From a bacterium (GTDB lineage Bacteria; Bacillota; Bacilli; Lactobacillales; Streptococcaceae): a stretch of DNA of 64,000 bases. The stretch covers positions 1 to 64,000 of the forward strand of contig CAJNBP010000002.1 in assembly GCA_905221035.1 (NCBI GenBank). The letters run 5' to 3'. Under the pieces are notes generated by a model that worked only from the letters and a program-made list of their open reading frames with translations, ran no database searches and was not told the DNA's origin. Made by a program: the position numbers and the translations under genes. Below, piece after piece: positions 37,498-47,478 of this stretch. How positions within the stretch are numbered: position 1 is the stretch's first letter; each line of letters opens with the position of its first letter.

Positions 37498-39978
37498 TCA
37501 TTTCTTAGATTCAAATTCTGTATAAGTTTCCTGAAGATAAGCGTCAAAAACTTCTTCATCTGAAATCGTGTCAGAGATGAAGCTACCGTTGCTTGTGCGT
37601 TCTGACAGGTTCAAGTCTTGCAATCGACTTTCATAAATTGTTCCTTTATTGGATTGGATAAACAGAATCTGGTCGTTTTCTTCTACTTCTGTACTAAAGA
37701 GGTCACCTACAAATCCTTGCTCTGAAACTGCTCCAGCCAAGAAGACTCGATGTGGTTTGTTTTTCAACTCACGCAAGACTTGTAGACCTCGTTTGGCACG
37801 ACTGGTCGCTGGAATTTCCTCAACGGAAACGCGTTTCAAACTTCCACGCTGAGTCAAGAGGTAGAAGGATGAAGAGTTACAGATAAAGACAGCCTGAAGC
37901 GCATCATCTGCTTTGAGGTTTATAGCTTTGACACCTGCAGCCTTGGCACCGACAACAGGAACCTCTTCGATATTGAAACGAAGGGCATAACCATTTTGAC
38001 TAATCAAAAGAACATCATCTAGTTTAATCGGAGCTACTGCCACAATCTGGTCTGTCTCATCTTTGAGCTTAGCATACTTGACAGACTTAGACTTGTAGGT
38101 CCGCCATGGGGTGAATTCTTTTCGTTCTACACGCTTGATTTGACCGAGACGAGTCGCCGCAAAATAAGTTGTCGCATCATCAAACTGATCCACTACTTCC
38201 ACATAAAGGATTTCTTCGTTGGTTTCAAAGTTTGTGATGGTTTGGCTCAGATGCTCTCCGATATCCTTCCAGCGAATATCTGCCAACTCATGGATTGGTC
38301 GATAGATGACATTTCCAAGACTTGTGAACATCAAAAGATGCTGTGTTGTCTTGACAGCTTGTACAAAGATCAAACGGTCATCATCACGCTTGCCAATTTC
38401 TTCCAGCGTTGAAGCTGCAAAAGAACGTGGACTGGTACGCTTGATGTAACCGGCCTTAGTCACGCTGACATAGGTATCTTCCTCAGCAATAAGACTAGCT
38501 GTATCAATCTCGATTGCTTTCGCAGTGTCTTCTAAAGTACTCAAACGTGGAGTCGCAAATTTCTTCTTGACCTCACGAAGCTCTTTCTTCATGAGATTGT
38601 ACATAGTCCGTTCATCACCGATGATGGCTGCAAGCATGGCAATCTTTTCACGAAGTTCTGCTTCTTCTTCTTGCAAGACAACAACGTCTGTATTGGTCAA
38701 ACGGTAAAGTTGCAAGGTAACGATGGCCTCAGCCTGCTCCTCTGTAAATTCATAGCTAACCTTGAGATTTTCCTTGGCGTCAGCTTTGTTCTCAGAAGCA
38801 CGGATCAAAGCAATGACTTCGTCCAAAATCGAAATCACGCGAATCAGACCTTCAACGATATGGAGACGCTTTTCAGCCTTTTCCTTATCATAGCGGGAAC
38901 GCGCCAAAATCACTTCACGACGGTGGGCGATGTAGCTAGACAAAATTGGGACAATCCCAACCTGACGGGGTGTGAAATTGTCAATCGCCACCATGTTAAA
39001 GTTGTAATTGATTTGTAGGTCAGTATATTTGAATAGATAATTGAGAACAAGCTCGGTATTTGCGTCTTTCTTTAGTTCGATAGCAATGCGAAGACCGTCA
39101 CGGTCAGACTCATCACGAACCTCAGCAATACCTGCCACCTTATTATTGACACGGACATCATCGATTTTCTTGACCAAATTGGCCTTATTGATTTCATAAG
39201 GAATCTCAGTAACAACGATTTGTTCCTTACCACCTTTTAGCTTTTCAATTTCCGTCTTGGAACGAACAACTACGCGCCCTTTCCCAGTTTCATAGGCCTT
39301 CTTGATTTCATCACGACCTTGGATAATCGCCCCTGTCGGGAAGTCTGGCCCAGGCAAAAATTCCATGAGTTTATCAACTTTGGCAGTTGGATGGTCAATC
39401 ATGTAAACCGCAGCATCAATGACCTCAGCTAAATTATGCGGAGGAATATCTGTGGCATATCCAGCTGAAATACCAGTAGATCCATTGACTAAGAGGTTTG
39501 GAAAGGCTGCTGGTAATACAGTTGGTTCTTTCTCCGTATCGTCAAAGTTCCAAGCAAAGGGAACTGTCTTTTTCTCGATATCTTGAAGAAGATAACCAGC
39601 AATTTCTGAAAGACGCGCCTCGGTATAACGCATGGCCGCAGGCGGATCCCCGTCCATAGAACCGTTGTTACCGTGCATTTCAACCAAAATCTCACGGTTT
39701 TTCCAGTCCTGAGACATACGGACCATGGCATCATAGATAGAAGAATCCCCGTGTGGGTGGAAATTCCCCATGATGTTCCCGACAGACTTGGCCGACTTGC
39801 GGTAGCTCTTGTCAAAGGTATTGCCATCTTTATTCATAGAATAAAGGATACGGCGCTGAACCGGCTTCAAGCCATCACGAATATCTGGCAAAGCCCGGTC
39901 TTGAATAATGTACTTGGAGTAGCGACCAAAGCGCTCTCCCATAATGTCCTCAAGGGACATGTTTTGAATGTTACTCAT
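37498..39978 (-). CDS. parC: DNA topoisomerase IV subunit A
   Basis: The protein has 826 residues. The winged-helix breakage-reunion domain carries the catalytic Tyr118 in AAMRYTEARL. In the quinolone-resistance region the residues are Ser79, Asp83 and Lys137, the susceptible form. A coiled-coil tower and a C-terminal beta-pinwheel (about 490-800) follow. With ParE it decatenates chromosomes. It lies downstream of parE with an ANT-like gene between them. Confidence 0.97.
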   Translation of the reverse strand: MSNIQNMSLEDIMGERFGRYSKYIIQDRALPDIRDGLKPVQRRILYSMNKDGNTFDKSYRKSAKSVGNIMGNFHPHGDSSIYDAMVRMSQDWKNREILVEMHGNNGSMDGDPPAAMRYTEARLSEIAGYLLQDIEKKTVPFAWNFDDTEKEPTVLPAAFPNLLVNGSTGISAGYATDIPPHNLAEVIDAAVYMIDHPTAKVDKLMEFLPGPDFPTGAIIQGRDEIKKAYETGKGRVVVRSKTEIEKLKGGKEQIVVTEIPYEINKANLVKKIDDVRVNNKVAGIAEVRDESDRDGLRIAIELKKDANTELVLNYLFKYTDLQINYNFNMVAIDNFTPRQVGIVPILSSYIAHRREVILARSRYDKEKAEKRLHIVEGLIRVISILDEVIALIRASENKADAKENLKVSYEFTEEQAEAIVTLQLYRLTNTDVVVLQEEEAELREKIAMLAAIIGDERTMYNLMKKELREVKKKFATPRLSTLEDTAKAIEIDTASLIAEEDTYVSVTKAGYIKRTSPRSFAASTLEEIGKRDDDRLIFVQAVKTTQHLLMFTSLGNVIYRPIHELADIRWKDIGEHLSQTITNFETNEEILYVEVVDQFDDATTYFAATRLGQIKRVERKEFTPWRTYKSKSVKYAKLKDETDQIVAVAPIKLDDVLLISQNGYALRFNIEEVPVVGAKAAGVKAINLKADDALQAVFICNSSSFYLLTQRGSLKRVSVEEIPATSRAKRGLQVLRELKNKPHRVFLAGAVSEQGFVGDLFSTEVEENDQILFIQSNKGTIYESRLQDLNLSERTSNGSFISDTISDEEVFDAYLQETYTEFESKK

Positions 39979-40183
39979 ATAGGATACAGAGCCCGTAAAA
40001 TATCAAGTGAAAATAGAAAATTCTTGAAGTAAGCAAGCTCACCAGAGAATTTATCTTTTTCACGCATCATTTAGGGCGTGTTCAACTCCTTTCAAAGAAT
40101 ATAGAGTAGGTTTTTATAGAAAAGGTGTTCAGTTACTATAAATAACCAAACTATCCTTTCTGTAGTTTAACCTTTTAAATTAG
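39979..40183. other. Spacer between the ANT-like gene and parC
   Basis: This 205-bp AT-rich spacer has no visible gene or clear terminator. A TAACTGAACACC/GGTGTTCAGTTA stretch around 40123-40136 is AT-rich and might be part of a regulatory hairpin, but I cannot assign one. Confidence 0.4.
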
Positions 40184-41002
40184 TCAGCGATTTAGAAGTC
40201 TCTCCTCAGCATACTGAATCATCTTCTCAGCTACTTCTTTATCGTAGTCAAAGCCCAGCTTTTGAGCAAGGTACTGAGCCTCTCGGTGGAAAAGTTTCAT
40301 CGTAGCAAACAAAGACTGAGTGAGTTTCTCTATACTTGAAAAATCAAGCAGATTTGAGAATTCCTTTTCTTTACTAATGGGTAAATAGTTAAAAAGATAC
40401 TTATAATTCTTGCCGACGTCTACTGTTCCCTTATCACTTGCTACCTGCCAAGCCAAAATTTTCAAGAATTCTTGTTGACAAATGCCGTAGAGATGGTCAG
40501 TCGCATAGATGACTTGATGGCGACAGATTCCTTTGACTACGTAGGCTGACACCCACCAAAATTCATTACAGGCTTTTTCAAAATCCGTTTCAGTAGTTGG
40601 ATGTATCCAGAAACGCTTTAGACTAGGAGAATATGACTCAAACAAGCCTTTCTCATCTTTCAAAACTGTATAATCAGCTTCACTGTCCACCCATTCTTGA
40701 ATGTATTCTTTAGGGCAGAGGGTCAAATCGATACGATTGCCATCTTCAAAGAGCATGAGATAGAGGCGACGATTACCAAGACTAACTTCTTGCTCGATAA
40801 TGCGTTTCCCAAACTGATTCAACCAAGAAAGGTCACTTGTCAGATTATCAAAATCATCCACAATATAGACCACATCATAGTCTTGAAATTCATCTTTTGG
40901 CGCCTTTGTATCAGTTCGTGAACCAGACATGGCGACAGCTTTGACTTGTAAAGTTTTGGCTGTTTTTAAAATCACATCGAGCATTTCTGTTTCAGTTCTC
41001 AT
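40184..41002 (-). CDS. Aminoglycoside 6-adenylyltransferase-like nucleotidyltransferase (ANT/AadK family)
   Basis: The start MRTETEMLDVIL aligns with AadK N-termini, giving 272 residues (an ATG four codons upstream is possible; neither has a good SD). The nucleotidyltransferase motif GSRTDTKAPKDEFQDYDVVYIV (about 27-48) holds the metal-binding Asp pair, and RIDLTLCP the third Asp. Further AadK hallmarks are ACNEFWWVSAYVVKGICR and VDVGKNYKYLFNYL. Real streptomycin modification is unproven. A gene of this kind between parE and parC is known from viridans streptococci and from pneumococci that acquired their parEC. Confidence 0.85.
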   Translation of the reverse strand: MRTETEMLDVILKTAKTLQVKAVAMSGSRTDTKAPKDEFQDYDVVYIVDDFDNLTSDLSWLNQFGKRIIEQEVSLGNRRLYLMLFEDGNRIDLTLCPKEYIQEWVDSEADYTVLKDEKGLFESYSPSLKRFWIHPTTETDFEKACNEFWWVSAYVVKGICRHQVIYATDHLYGICQQEFLKILAWQVASDKGTVDVGKNYKYLFNYLPISKEKEFSNLLDFSSIEKLTQSLFATMKLFHREAQYLAQKLGFDYDKEVAEKMIQYAEERLLNR

Positions 41003-41029
41003 GTTAATACCCATTCGTTAAAGACCGAC

Positions 41030-42973
41030 TTAAAACACTGTCGCTTCTTCCAGCGTAAACTTGACATTATCCTCAATCCACTTACGACGTGGTTCTACCT
41101 TGTCTCCCATGAGGACGTTTACGCGACGTTCGGCGCGTGCTAGATCTTCGATAGTGACACGGATGAGGGTGCGGGTTTCTGGATTCATGGTTGTTTCCCA
41201 GAGTTGGTCCGCGTTCATCTCACCAAGACCTTTATATCGTTGGAGTATTGCGCCTTTGCCGAACTGCTTGCGGAGTTCTTCTAGTTCACCGTCTGTCCAA
41301 GCATAGGCCACTTCTTCTTTCTTGCCTTTGCCTTTGGACATCTTATAAAGAGGTGGAAGGGCAATATAAACATGGCCTGCCTCAACTAGCGGACGCATGT
41401 AACGATAGAAAAATGTCAAGAGCAAGGTCTGAATATGGGCACCATCTGTATCCGCATCGGTCATGATAATAATCTTGTCATAGTTGGCATCTTCAATAGA
41501 GAAGTCTGCTCCGACACCCGCTCCGATGGTATAAATCATGGTGTTGATTTCCTCATTTTTGAGGATATCCGCCATCTTGGCCTTGGCTGTATTGATAACC
41601 TTACCACGAAGGGGCAAGATTGCCTGGAATTTGCGGTCACGGCCTTGTTTGGCAGAACCTCCGGCAGAATCCCCCTCGACTAGATAGAGTTCATTCTTAG
41701 CAGGATTCTTAGACTGAGCAGGTGTCAATTTACCCGACAACAAGCCCTTGTCTTTTTTATTTTTCTTACCATTCCGGCTCTCATCACGCGCTTTGCGAGC
41801 TGCCTCACGAGCATCACGAGCCTTGATAGCCTTGCGGATAAGGTTAGAAGCCAATTCACCATTTTCCATGAGGAAGAAGGTCAACTTATCAGCCACAATT
41901 CCATCCACAACCGGACGAGCTAGTGGGCTTCCAAGTTTGTCCTTGGTCTGGCCTTCAAACTGCAAATGTTCTTCAGGAACTAAGATAGAAAGAACTGCTG
42001 CTAGTCCTTCACGGTAATCTGAACCTTCTAGATTTTTATCTTTTTCCTTGAGAAGACCTGTCTTACGCGCATAGTCATTCATAACCTTGGTAATGGCAGA
42101 CTTAAGTCCTGTTTCATGCGTTCCCCCATCCTTGGTACGAACGTTATTGACAAAGGACAGAATGTTATCTGAAAATCCATCATTGTATTGGAGGGCAACT
42201 TCCACTTGGAAACCATTATCTTCCCCCTCAAAGTAGAGAACTGGTGTCAAAGTTTCCTTGTCTTCATTAAGGTAGGACACAAAGTCCTGCACCCCGTTTT
42301 CATAATGAAACTCAATCGCTTCATCTGTTCGCTTGTCCGTCAAAGACAAGGTCACATTTTTTAAAAGAAAGGCTGACTCATTAAGACGCTCTGAGATGGT
42401 ATTGTACTTAAAGTCTGTTGTAGAAAAGATAGTCGCATCAGGCATAAACGTAACCTTTGTACCTGTCTTAGACTTGGGTGCTGTACCAATTTTCTTCAAA
42501 GTCGTGACAGGTTTTCCACCATTTTCAAAACGTTGCTTATATATTGCCCCATCACGGATGATTTCAACCTCCAGCCAACTAGATAGAGCATTTACAACAG
42601 AAGAACCAACCCCGTGGAGACCACCAGATGTCTTGTAGCCACCCTGCCCGAATTTCCCTCCAGCGTGGAGAATAGTAAAGATAACCTCAACTGTTGGGAT
42701 TCCCATAGCATGCATACCCGTCGGCATCCCACGTCCGTGGTCTTGCACGGTCAAACTCCCATCTTTATTGATGGTCACATCAATACGGTCACCAAATCCA
42801 GACAAGGCCTCATCGACTGCATTGTCAACAATTTCCCAGACTAGGTGATGGAGACCTGCACCATCAGTCGATCCGATATACATCCCTGGACGTTTACGGA
42901 CTGCATCCAACCCTTCTAGCACTTGAATGGCATCATCATTATAATTATTAATATTGATTTCCTTTTTTGACAC
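41030..42973 (-). CDS. parE: DNA topoisomerase IV subunit B
   Basis: The protein has 647 residues and a GTG start behind AGGAGG. The GHKL ATPase domain has EIVDNAVDEALSG, DHGRGMPTGMH and GGLHGVGSSVVNALS. The TOPRIM domain has EGDSAGG, PLRGKVINTAKAK and MTDADTDGAHI. It supplies ATP-driven strand passage to ParC. It is the first gene of the parE-ANT-parC cluster. Confidence 0.97.
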   Translation of the reverse strand: MSKKEININNYNDDAIQVLEGLDAVRKRPGMYIGSTDGAGLHHLVWEIVDNAVDEALSGFGDRIDVTINKDGSLTVQDHGRGMPTGMHAMGIPTVEVIFTILHAGGKFGQGGYKTSGGLHGVGSSVVNALSSWLEVEIIRDGAIYKQRFENGGKPVTTLKKIGTAPKSKTGTKVTFMPDATIFSTTDFKYNTISERLNESAFLLKNVTLSLTDKRTDEAIEFHYENGVQDFVSYLNEDKETLTPVLYFEGEDNGFQVEVALQYNDGFSDNILSFVNNVRTKDGGTHETGLKSAITKVMNDYARKTGLLKEKDKNLEGSDYREGLAAVLSILVPEEHLQFEGQTKDKLGSPLARPVVDGIVADKLTFFLMENGELASNLIRKAIKARDAREAARKARDESRNGKKNKKDKGLLSGKLTPAQSKNPAKNELYLVEGDSAGGSAKQGRDRKFQAILPLRGKVINTAKAKMADILKNEEINTMIYTIGAGVGADFSIEDANYDKIIIMTDADTDGAHIQTLLLTFFYRYMRPLVEAGHVYIALPPLYKMSKGKGKKEEVAYAWTDGELEELRKQFGKGAILQRYKGLGEMNADQLWETTMNPETRTLIRVTIEDLARAERRVNVLMGDKVEPRRKWIEDNVKFTLEEATVF

Positions 42974-43002
42974 AAGGAACCTCCTATTCGTTCATCTTTA
43001 CT

Positions 43003-43031
43003 ATTCTACAGGTTTTCCAAGGATTTTGCAA
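43003..43031 (-). promoter_or_regulatory. Promoter of parE
   Basis: TTGCAA (43026-43031) and TAGAAT (43003-43008), 17 bp apart on the minus strand. Confidence 0.65.
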
Positions 43032-43108
43032 AATTTTTCTTTCTCCGCTGTAACAATTTCAGTAGAGATTCTCTGCCTTTCTTTCCCAATTCATGATATA
43101 ATAGGAGT

Positions 43109-43750
43109 ATGATTACAATAGTTTTATTAATCCTAGCCTATCTGCTGGGTTCGATTCCGTCTGGTCTCTGGATTGGACAAGTATTCTTTCAAATCAATCT
43201 GCGCGAGCATGGTTCTGGTAATACAGGAACAACCAATACCTTCCGCATCTTAGGAAAAAAAGCGGGTATGGCAACCTTTGTGATTGACTTTTTCAAAGGG
43301 ACTCTAGCAACCCTTCTTCCGATTATGTTTCATCTGCAAGGTGTCTCGCCTCTTATCTTTGGACTCTTGGCTGTCATTGGACATACCTTCCCTATCTTTG
43401 CAGGATTTAAGGGTGGAAAGGCTGTCGCAACCAGTGCGGGAGTGATTTTCGGATTTGCGCCTGTCTTCTGTCTCTACCTTGCAGTTGTTTTCTTTGGAAC
43501 TCTCTATCTTGGTAGTATGATTTCGCTGTCTAGTGTCACAGCATCTATCGCAGCCGTCATCGGAGTTCTACTCTTTCCACTTTTTGGTTTTATCCTGAGT
43601 AACTATGACCCTCTCTTCATCGCTATTATCCTAGCTCTTGCTAGTTTGATTATCATTCGTCATAAGGACAATATCACACGTATCACAAATAAAACTGAAA
43701 ATCTTGTCCCTTGGGGACTGAACTTGACTCATCAAAATCCTAAAAAATAA
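43109..43750 (+). CDS. plsY: Acyl-phosphate glycerol-3-phosphate acyltransferase
   Basis: The protein has 213 residues with about five membrane segments. The family motifs are [30 protein letters not shown] and [21 protein letters not shown]. PlsY transfers acyl groups from acyl-phosphate to glycerol-3-phosphate, the first committed step of phospholipid synthesis. It diverges from parE. A TATAAT (43096-43101) lies only 7 bp before the ATG, with GGAG in between. Confidence 0.95.
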   Translation: MITIVLLILAYLLGSIPSGLWIGQVFFQINLREHGSGNTGTTNTFRILGKKAGMATFVIDFFKGTLATLLPIMFHLQGVSPLIFGLLAVIGHTFPIFAGFKGGKAVATSAGVIFGFAPVFCLYLAVVFFGTLYLGSMISLSSVTASIAAVIGVLLFPLFGFILSNYDPLFIAIILALASLIIIRHKDNITRITNKTENLVPWGLNLTHQNPKK

Positions 43751-43783
43751 AACGCCAGTTTTGAACAGAACTGACGTTTTTTT
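43748..43783. terminator. Bidirectional terminator between plsY and the nucleoside permease
   Basis: AAAACGCCAGTT-TTGAACAG-AACTGACGTTTTTTT: the stem is followed by T7 on the plus strand and by TTTTATTTTTT on the minus strand, so it serves both convergent genes. Confidence 0.85.
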
Positions 43784-43789
43784 GTATGC

Positions 43790-44746
43790 TTATTTTGATT
43801 TGATATAGTTAATACCATCTGCTTTTGGTGCAACTGCTTTTCCAAAGAAGGCTGCCAAGACAAGAATGGTCAAAACATAAGGTGCAATTTGCAGGTAAAC
43901 CGCAGGCACTCCTTGAAGGAATGGCAATTGAGAACCGATAACAGCCAAACTTTGTGAAAGGCCAAAGAAGAGACTAGATAGCATGGCTCCGATTGGATTC
44001 CATTTTCCAAAAATCATCGCAGCAAGGGCGATAAATCCAGGTCCAACAATAGTTGTCACTGAGAAGTTAACCGAAATCGATTGAGCATAAATCGCTCCGC
44101 CAATTCCACCTAAGAAACCTGAAATGATAACTCCTAGATATCTCATCTTGTAGACATTGATTCCCAAAGTATCCGCCGCTTGCGGATGTTCACCTACAGA
44201 ACGGAGACGAAGACCAAAGCGAGTCTTGAAGAGGATAAACCAAGCAAGGAATGAGAAGGCAATCGCGATATAACCTAGCAGACTTGTTGATTTGAAGAAG
44301 ATATCACCAATCACTGGAATATTTGCCAAGACTGGGAAGTCAAAGCGTCCAAAAGTCTGACTTAAGTTATCTGTTTGTCCTTTATTATAAAGAACTTTCA
44401 CCAAGAAAACAGCCAAGGCAGGCGCCATCAAGTTCAATACTGTACCACTGACAACATGGTCTGCACGGAAATGAACCGTCGCAGCTGCGTGGATGATAGA
44501 GAAGAGACCACCTACCAATCCTGCTACAAGCAAAGATAGCCATGGAGTTGCTGCTCCAAATTGTTCTGCAAATTCAAGGTTAAAGACGACTCCAGAAAAG
44601 GCACCCATAACCATAATTCCTTCAAGGCCGACGTTTACCACACCACCACGTTCAGAGAAAACACCACCGATACTAGTAAAGATGAGAGGTGCTGAATAAA
44701 TCAGCATAGAAGACACCAAGAGGGTGAGCAAGGTTGTAATAGACAT
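43790..44746 (-). CDS. Nucleoside ABC transporter permease (NupQ/YufQ-like)
   Basis: The protein has 318 residues and eight to ten hydrophobic segments of the BPD_transp_2 fold. Typical stretches are SIGGVFSERGGVVNVGLEG near residue 27 and GVISGFLGGIGGAIYAQS. It pairs with the permease encoded 2 bp upstream. With the ATPase and the PnrA-like lipoprotein it forms a high-affinity nucleoside importer. Confidence 0.93.
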   Translation of the reverse strand: MSITTLLTLLVSSMLIYSAPLIFTSIGGVFSERGGVVNVGLEGIMVMGAFSGVVFNLEFAEQFGAATPWLSLLVAGLVGGLFSIIHAAATVHFRADHVVSGTVLNLMAPALAVFLVKVLYNKGQTDNLSQTFGRFDFPVLANIPVIGDIFFKSTSLLGYIAIAFSFLAWFILFKTRFGLRLRSVGEHPQAADTLGINVYKMRYLGVIISGFLGGIGGAIYAQSISVNFSVTTIVGPGFIALAAMIFGKWNPIGAMLSSLFFGLSQSLAVIGSQLPFLQGVPAVYLQIAPYVLTILVLAAFFGKAVAPKADGINYIKSK

Positions 44747-44748
44747 CT

Positions 44749-45807
44749 TTACTTACCTCCTTTAACTTGTTTTTTCGGTTTGACAAAGCGTTCGATAAGG
44801 TAATGAACACTGACAAAGAAGATAATAGACGCTGTTACAATGCTGACAAGCTCAGATGGTACCTGCGCCGCATTCATACCTGGAGCCCCAACTTGGAGAA
44901 CACCAAATAGGAAGGCTGCAAAGAGAATACCGATTGGTGAATTTGCCGCAAGCAGACTAACCGCCATCCCGTTAAATCCGACAGCCAATGATGCCCCTTG
45001 AACATAGACGTTCTGGAAGGTTCCTAGACCTTCAACAGCTCCACCAAGACCTGCCAAGGCACCTGAAATAATCATTGATAGAATGATTGTTCGTTTGGCA
45101 GAAATACCAGCGTATTCTGATGCGTGAGGATTAAGACCAACCGCACGGATTTCAAAACCAAGGGTTGTTTTCTTGAGCATGAACCAAATGACTGCAACGG
45201 CAATGAGAGCAAAGAAAATACCGATATTCATCCGCGAGTTACCAGTCAACTCAGCCAACCAAGGTGTCTGGTAGGTTGCATTAGCCCCAACACGAATCGT
45301 CGAATCTGTACTTTGCATGAAGTCTTTAGGAAAGGCATGGATAAAGGCATTTCCCACATACAAGACAATGTAGTTCATCATGATGGTTACGATAACCTCT
45401 GAAGTCCCTAGATAAGCTCTAAGAATACCTGGAATGGCACCGACAATCCCACCAGCAATCAAGGCAATCACGATAGTTGCTAGAATCATCAAGGGACGTG
45501 GCATATCTGGATGCGACAAGGCAAACCAACCACTGAGAATCCAACCAGCCAAAGCCTGACCAGGAAGTCCGACGTTAAAGAAACCAGCACGACTAGCAAC
45601 GGCAAAACCAAGACCAATCAAGACCAAAGGTCCCATGGCACGGAAGATTTCCCCAATCCCGCGTAGACTACCAAAGGCTGTATAAAACAATTCTTCGTAG
45701 CCCCAAATGGCATCATAACCGAAGATCCACATGACAATGGCTCCGAGTAAAATTCCTAGAAAGACAGAAATCAAGGGAACCGAAATTTGTTGTAATTTTT
45801 TAGACAT
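44749..45807 (-). CDS. Nucleoside ABC transporter permease (NupP/YufP-like)
   Basis: The start MSKKLQQISVP follows AAAGGAG, giving 352 residues. It has about nine hydrophobic segments and ASRAGFFNVGLPGQALAGW, the permease signature of this group. It overlaps the ATPase stop by 8 bp, indicating coupled translation. It is a partner of the permease downstream. Confidence 0.93.
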   Translation of the reverse strand: MSKKLQQISVPLISVFLGILLGAIVMWIFGYDAIWGYEELFYTAFGSLRGIGEIFRAMGPLVLIGLGFAVASRAGFFNVGLPGQALAGWILSGWFALSHPDMPRPLMILATIVIALIAGGIVGAIPGILRAYLGTSEVIVTIMMNYIVLYVGNAFIHAFPKDFMQSTDSTIRVGANATYQTPWLAELTGNSRMNIGIFFALIAVAVIWFMLKKTTLGFEIRAVGLNPHASEYAGISAKRTIILSMIISGALAGLGGAVEGLGTFQNVYVQGASLAVGFNGMAVSLLAANSPIGILFAAFLFGVLQVGAPGMNAAQVPSELVSIVTASIIFFVSVHYLIERFVKPKKQVKGGK

Positions 45808-47335
45808 CACTCTTCTCCTTTCCCAAGTTTCCACCAGCCATCAAGACACCAAGTTCTTGTTTATTGGTTGTTTCTGGTGATACAATACCTTGAATCTTAC
45901 CATCGTGAATAACGGCAATACGGTCTGAGACGTTTAAAATCTCATCTAGTTCAAAGCTGACAACAAGGACAGCCTTTCCATTATCACGCTCTTCAATCAA
46001 GCGTTTGTGGATATATTCAATGGCACCAACATCCAAACCACGAGTTGGCTGGCTGACGATAAGGAGTTCAGGATCTCGATCAATTTCACGAGCAATAATT
46101 GCTTTTTGTTGATTTCCTCCTGAGAGTGCAGCTGCAGGTACAAATTCACTAGCAGCACGAACATCAAATTCTTCCATTAGCTTTTTAGCATAAGAAGTAA
46201 TATTTGAATAGTTCAAAATTCCATTTTTACTATGTGGTTCTTTGTAGTAGGTTTGAAGGGCAATATTCTCAGAAATCATCATTTCTAAAATCAAACCATC
46301 ACGGTGACGGTCTTCTGGAACGTGCCCAACACTCAACTCTGTAATCTGACGTGGGTGCAAGCCTACAATTGAATCTCCTTTTAGCTCAATGCTACCAGAT
46401 TCAACCTTGCGAAGACCTGTGATGGCTTGAATCAGTTCAGACTGACCATTTCCATCAATCCCCGCAATCCCAACAATCTCTCCCGCACGAACATCCAAGG
46501 ATAGATTTTTGACAGCAGGGACACCACGGTTTTCATTGACCACCAAATCTTTGATTGACAAGACCACTTCTTTTGGTTGAGAAGCTTGTTTCTCTGTCTT
46601 AAAGGAAACAGAACGTCCCACCATCATTTCAGCCAAATCAGCATTGGTAGCCCCTGCGATTTCTACAGTTTCAATTGATTTCCCACGACGGATAACTGTA
46701 ACACGATCAGAAACTGCACGAATCTCATCCAACTTGTGAGTGATCAAGATAATTGATTTTCCTTCTTTGACAAGATTTTTCATAATAGCCATCAACTCAT
46801 CAATTTCTGATGGAGTCAAAACAGCCGTTGGTTCGTCAAAGATAAGGATATCAGCCCCCCGATAAAGGGTTTTTAAAATTTCTACACGTTGTTGGGCTCC
46901 AACTGAGATGTCTGCTACCTTGGCAGAAGGGTCAACAGCTAAGCCATAACGTTCAGAAAGAGCCTTGATTTCTTTGCTAGCTCCAGCAATATCTAGCACA
47001 CCATTTTTAGTCAATTCACTTCCTAAAATGATGTTTTCAGCCACCGTGAAAGCCTCTACCAACATAAAGTGCTGGTGAACCATTCCAATTCCCAAGCTAG
47101 CTGCTTTAGATGGTGAGTCGAGGTTGACAACTTGACCGTTGACCGCAATTTCACCACTGGTTGGTTCAAGAAGGCCTGCTAACATGTTCATTAACGTGGA
47201 CTTTCCTGCCCCATTTTCTCCTAAAAGTGCATGAATTTCACCTTTTCGTAGGTGCAGGTTGATTTTGTCGTTGGCAACAAATTCACCAAACACCTTGGTA
47301 ATATCACGCATCTCAATGACATTTTCGTGTGCCAT
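45800..47335 (-). CDS. Nucleoside ABC transporter ATPase with two nucleotide-binding domains (NupO/YufO-like)
   Basis: The protein has 511 residues. Domain 1 has Walker A GENGAGKST (about 38) and FDEPTAVLTP. Domain 2 carries the degenerate second site usual in this sugar/nucleoside class (GIDGNGQSEL, LSGGNQQKAIIARE, SQPTRGLDVGA). The order binding protein, ATPase, permease, permease is conserved for nucleoside importers in Firmicutes. Confidence 0.94.
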   Translation of the reverse strand: MAHENVIEMRDITKVFGEFVANDKINLHLRKGEIHALLGENGAGKSTLMNMLAGLLEPTSGEIAVNGQVVNLDSPSKAASLGIGMVHQHFMLVEAFTVAENIILGSELTKNGVLDIAGASKEIKALSERYGLAVDPSAKVADISVGAQQRVEILKTLYRGADILIFDEPTAVLTPSEIDELMAIMKNLVKEGKSIILITHKLDEIRAVSDRVTVIRRGKSIETVEIAGATNADLAEMMVGRSVSFKTEKQASQPKEVVLSIKDLVVNENRGVPAVKNLSLDVRAGEIVGIAGIDGNGQSELIQAITGLRKVESGSIELKGDSIVGLHPRQITELSVGHVPEDRHRDGLILEMMISENIALQTYYKEPHSKNGILNYSNITSYAKKLMEEFDVRAASEFVPAAALSGGNQQKAIIAREIDRDPELLIVSQPTRGLDVGAIEYIHKRLIEERDNGKAVLVVSFELDEILNVSDRIAVIHDGKIQGIVSPETTNKQELGVLMAGGNLGKEKSDV

Positions 47336-47432
47336 GTGCTCTTCCTTTCAGAGTCTTATTTTATTTCAATAAAACTTGCTAGTTTGTCTAGTAGCAAGCT
47401 TTACTGAGACAAAATGACTTTGCCTCAACTCT

Positions 47433-47465
47433 TAAAAAAGCGGCCAAGGGCCGCTTCCTAAGAAA
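47433..47465 (-). terminator. Terminator between the nucleoside-binding lipoprotein and its ATPase
   Basis: GAAGCGGCC-CTT-GGCCGCTTTTTTAAG on the minus strand is a strong hairpin with T6 inside the import operon. Read-through would set a low ratio of transporter to binding protein. Confidence 0.85.
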
Positions 47466-47478
47466 TGACTTCCATCCA

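Noticed and set aside
40184-41002. A call of streptomycin resistance from the ANT-like gene
   Set aside because: The nucleotidyltransferase motifs are present, but sequence alone cannot show aminoglycoside activity and chromosomal relatives are often silent.
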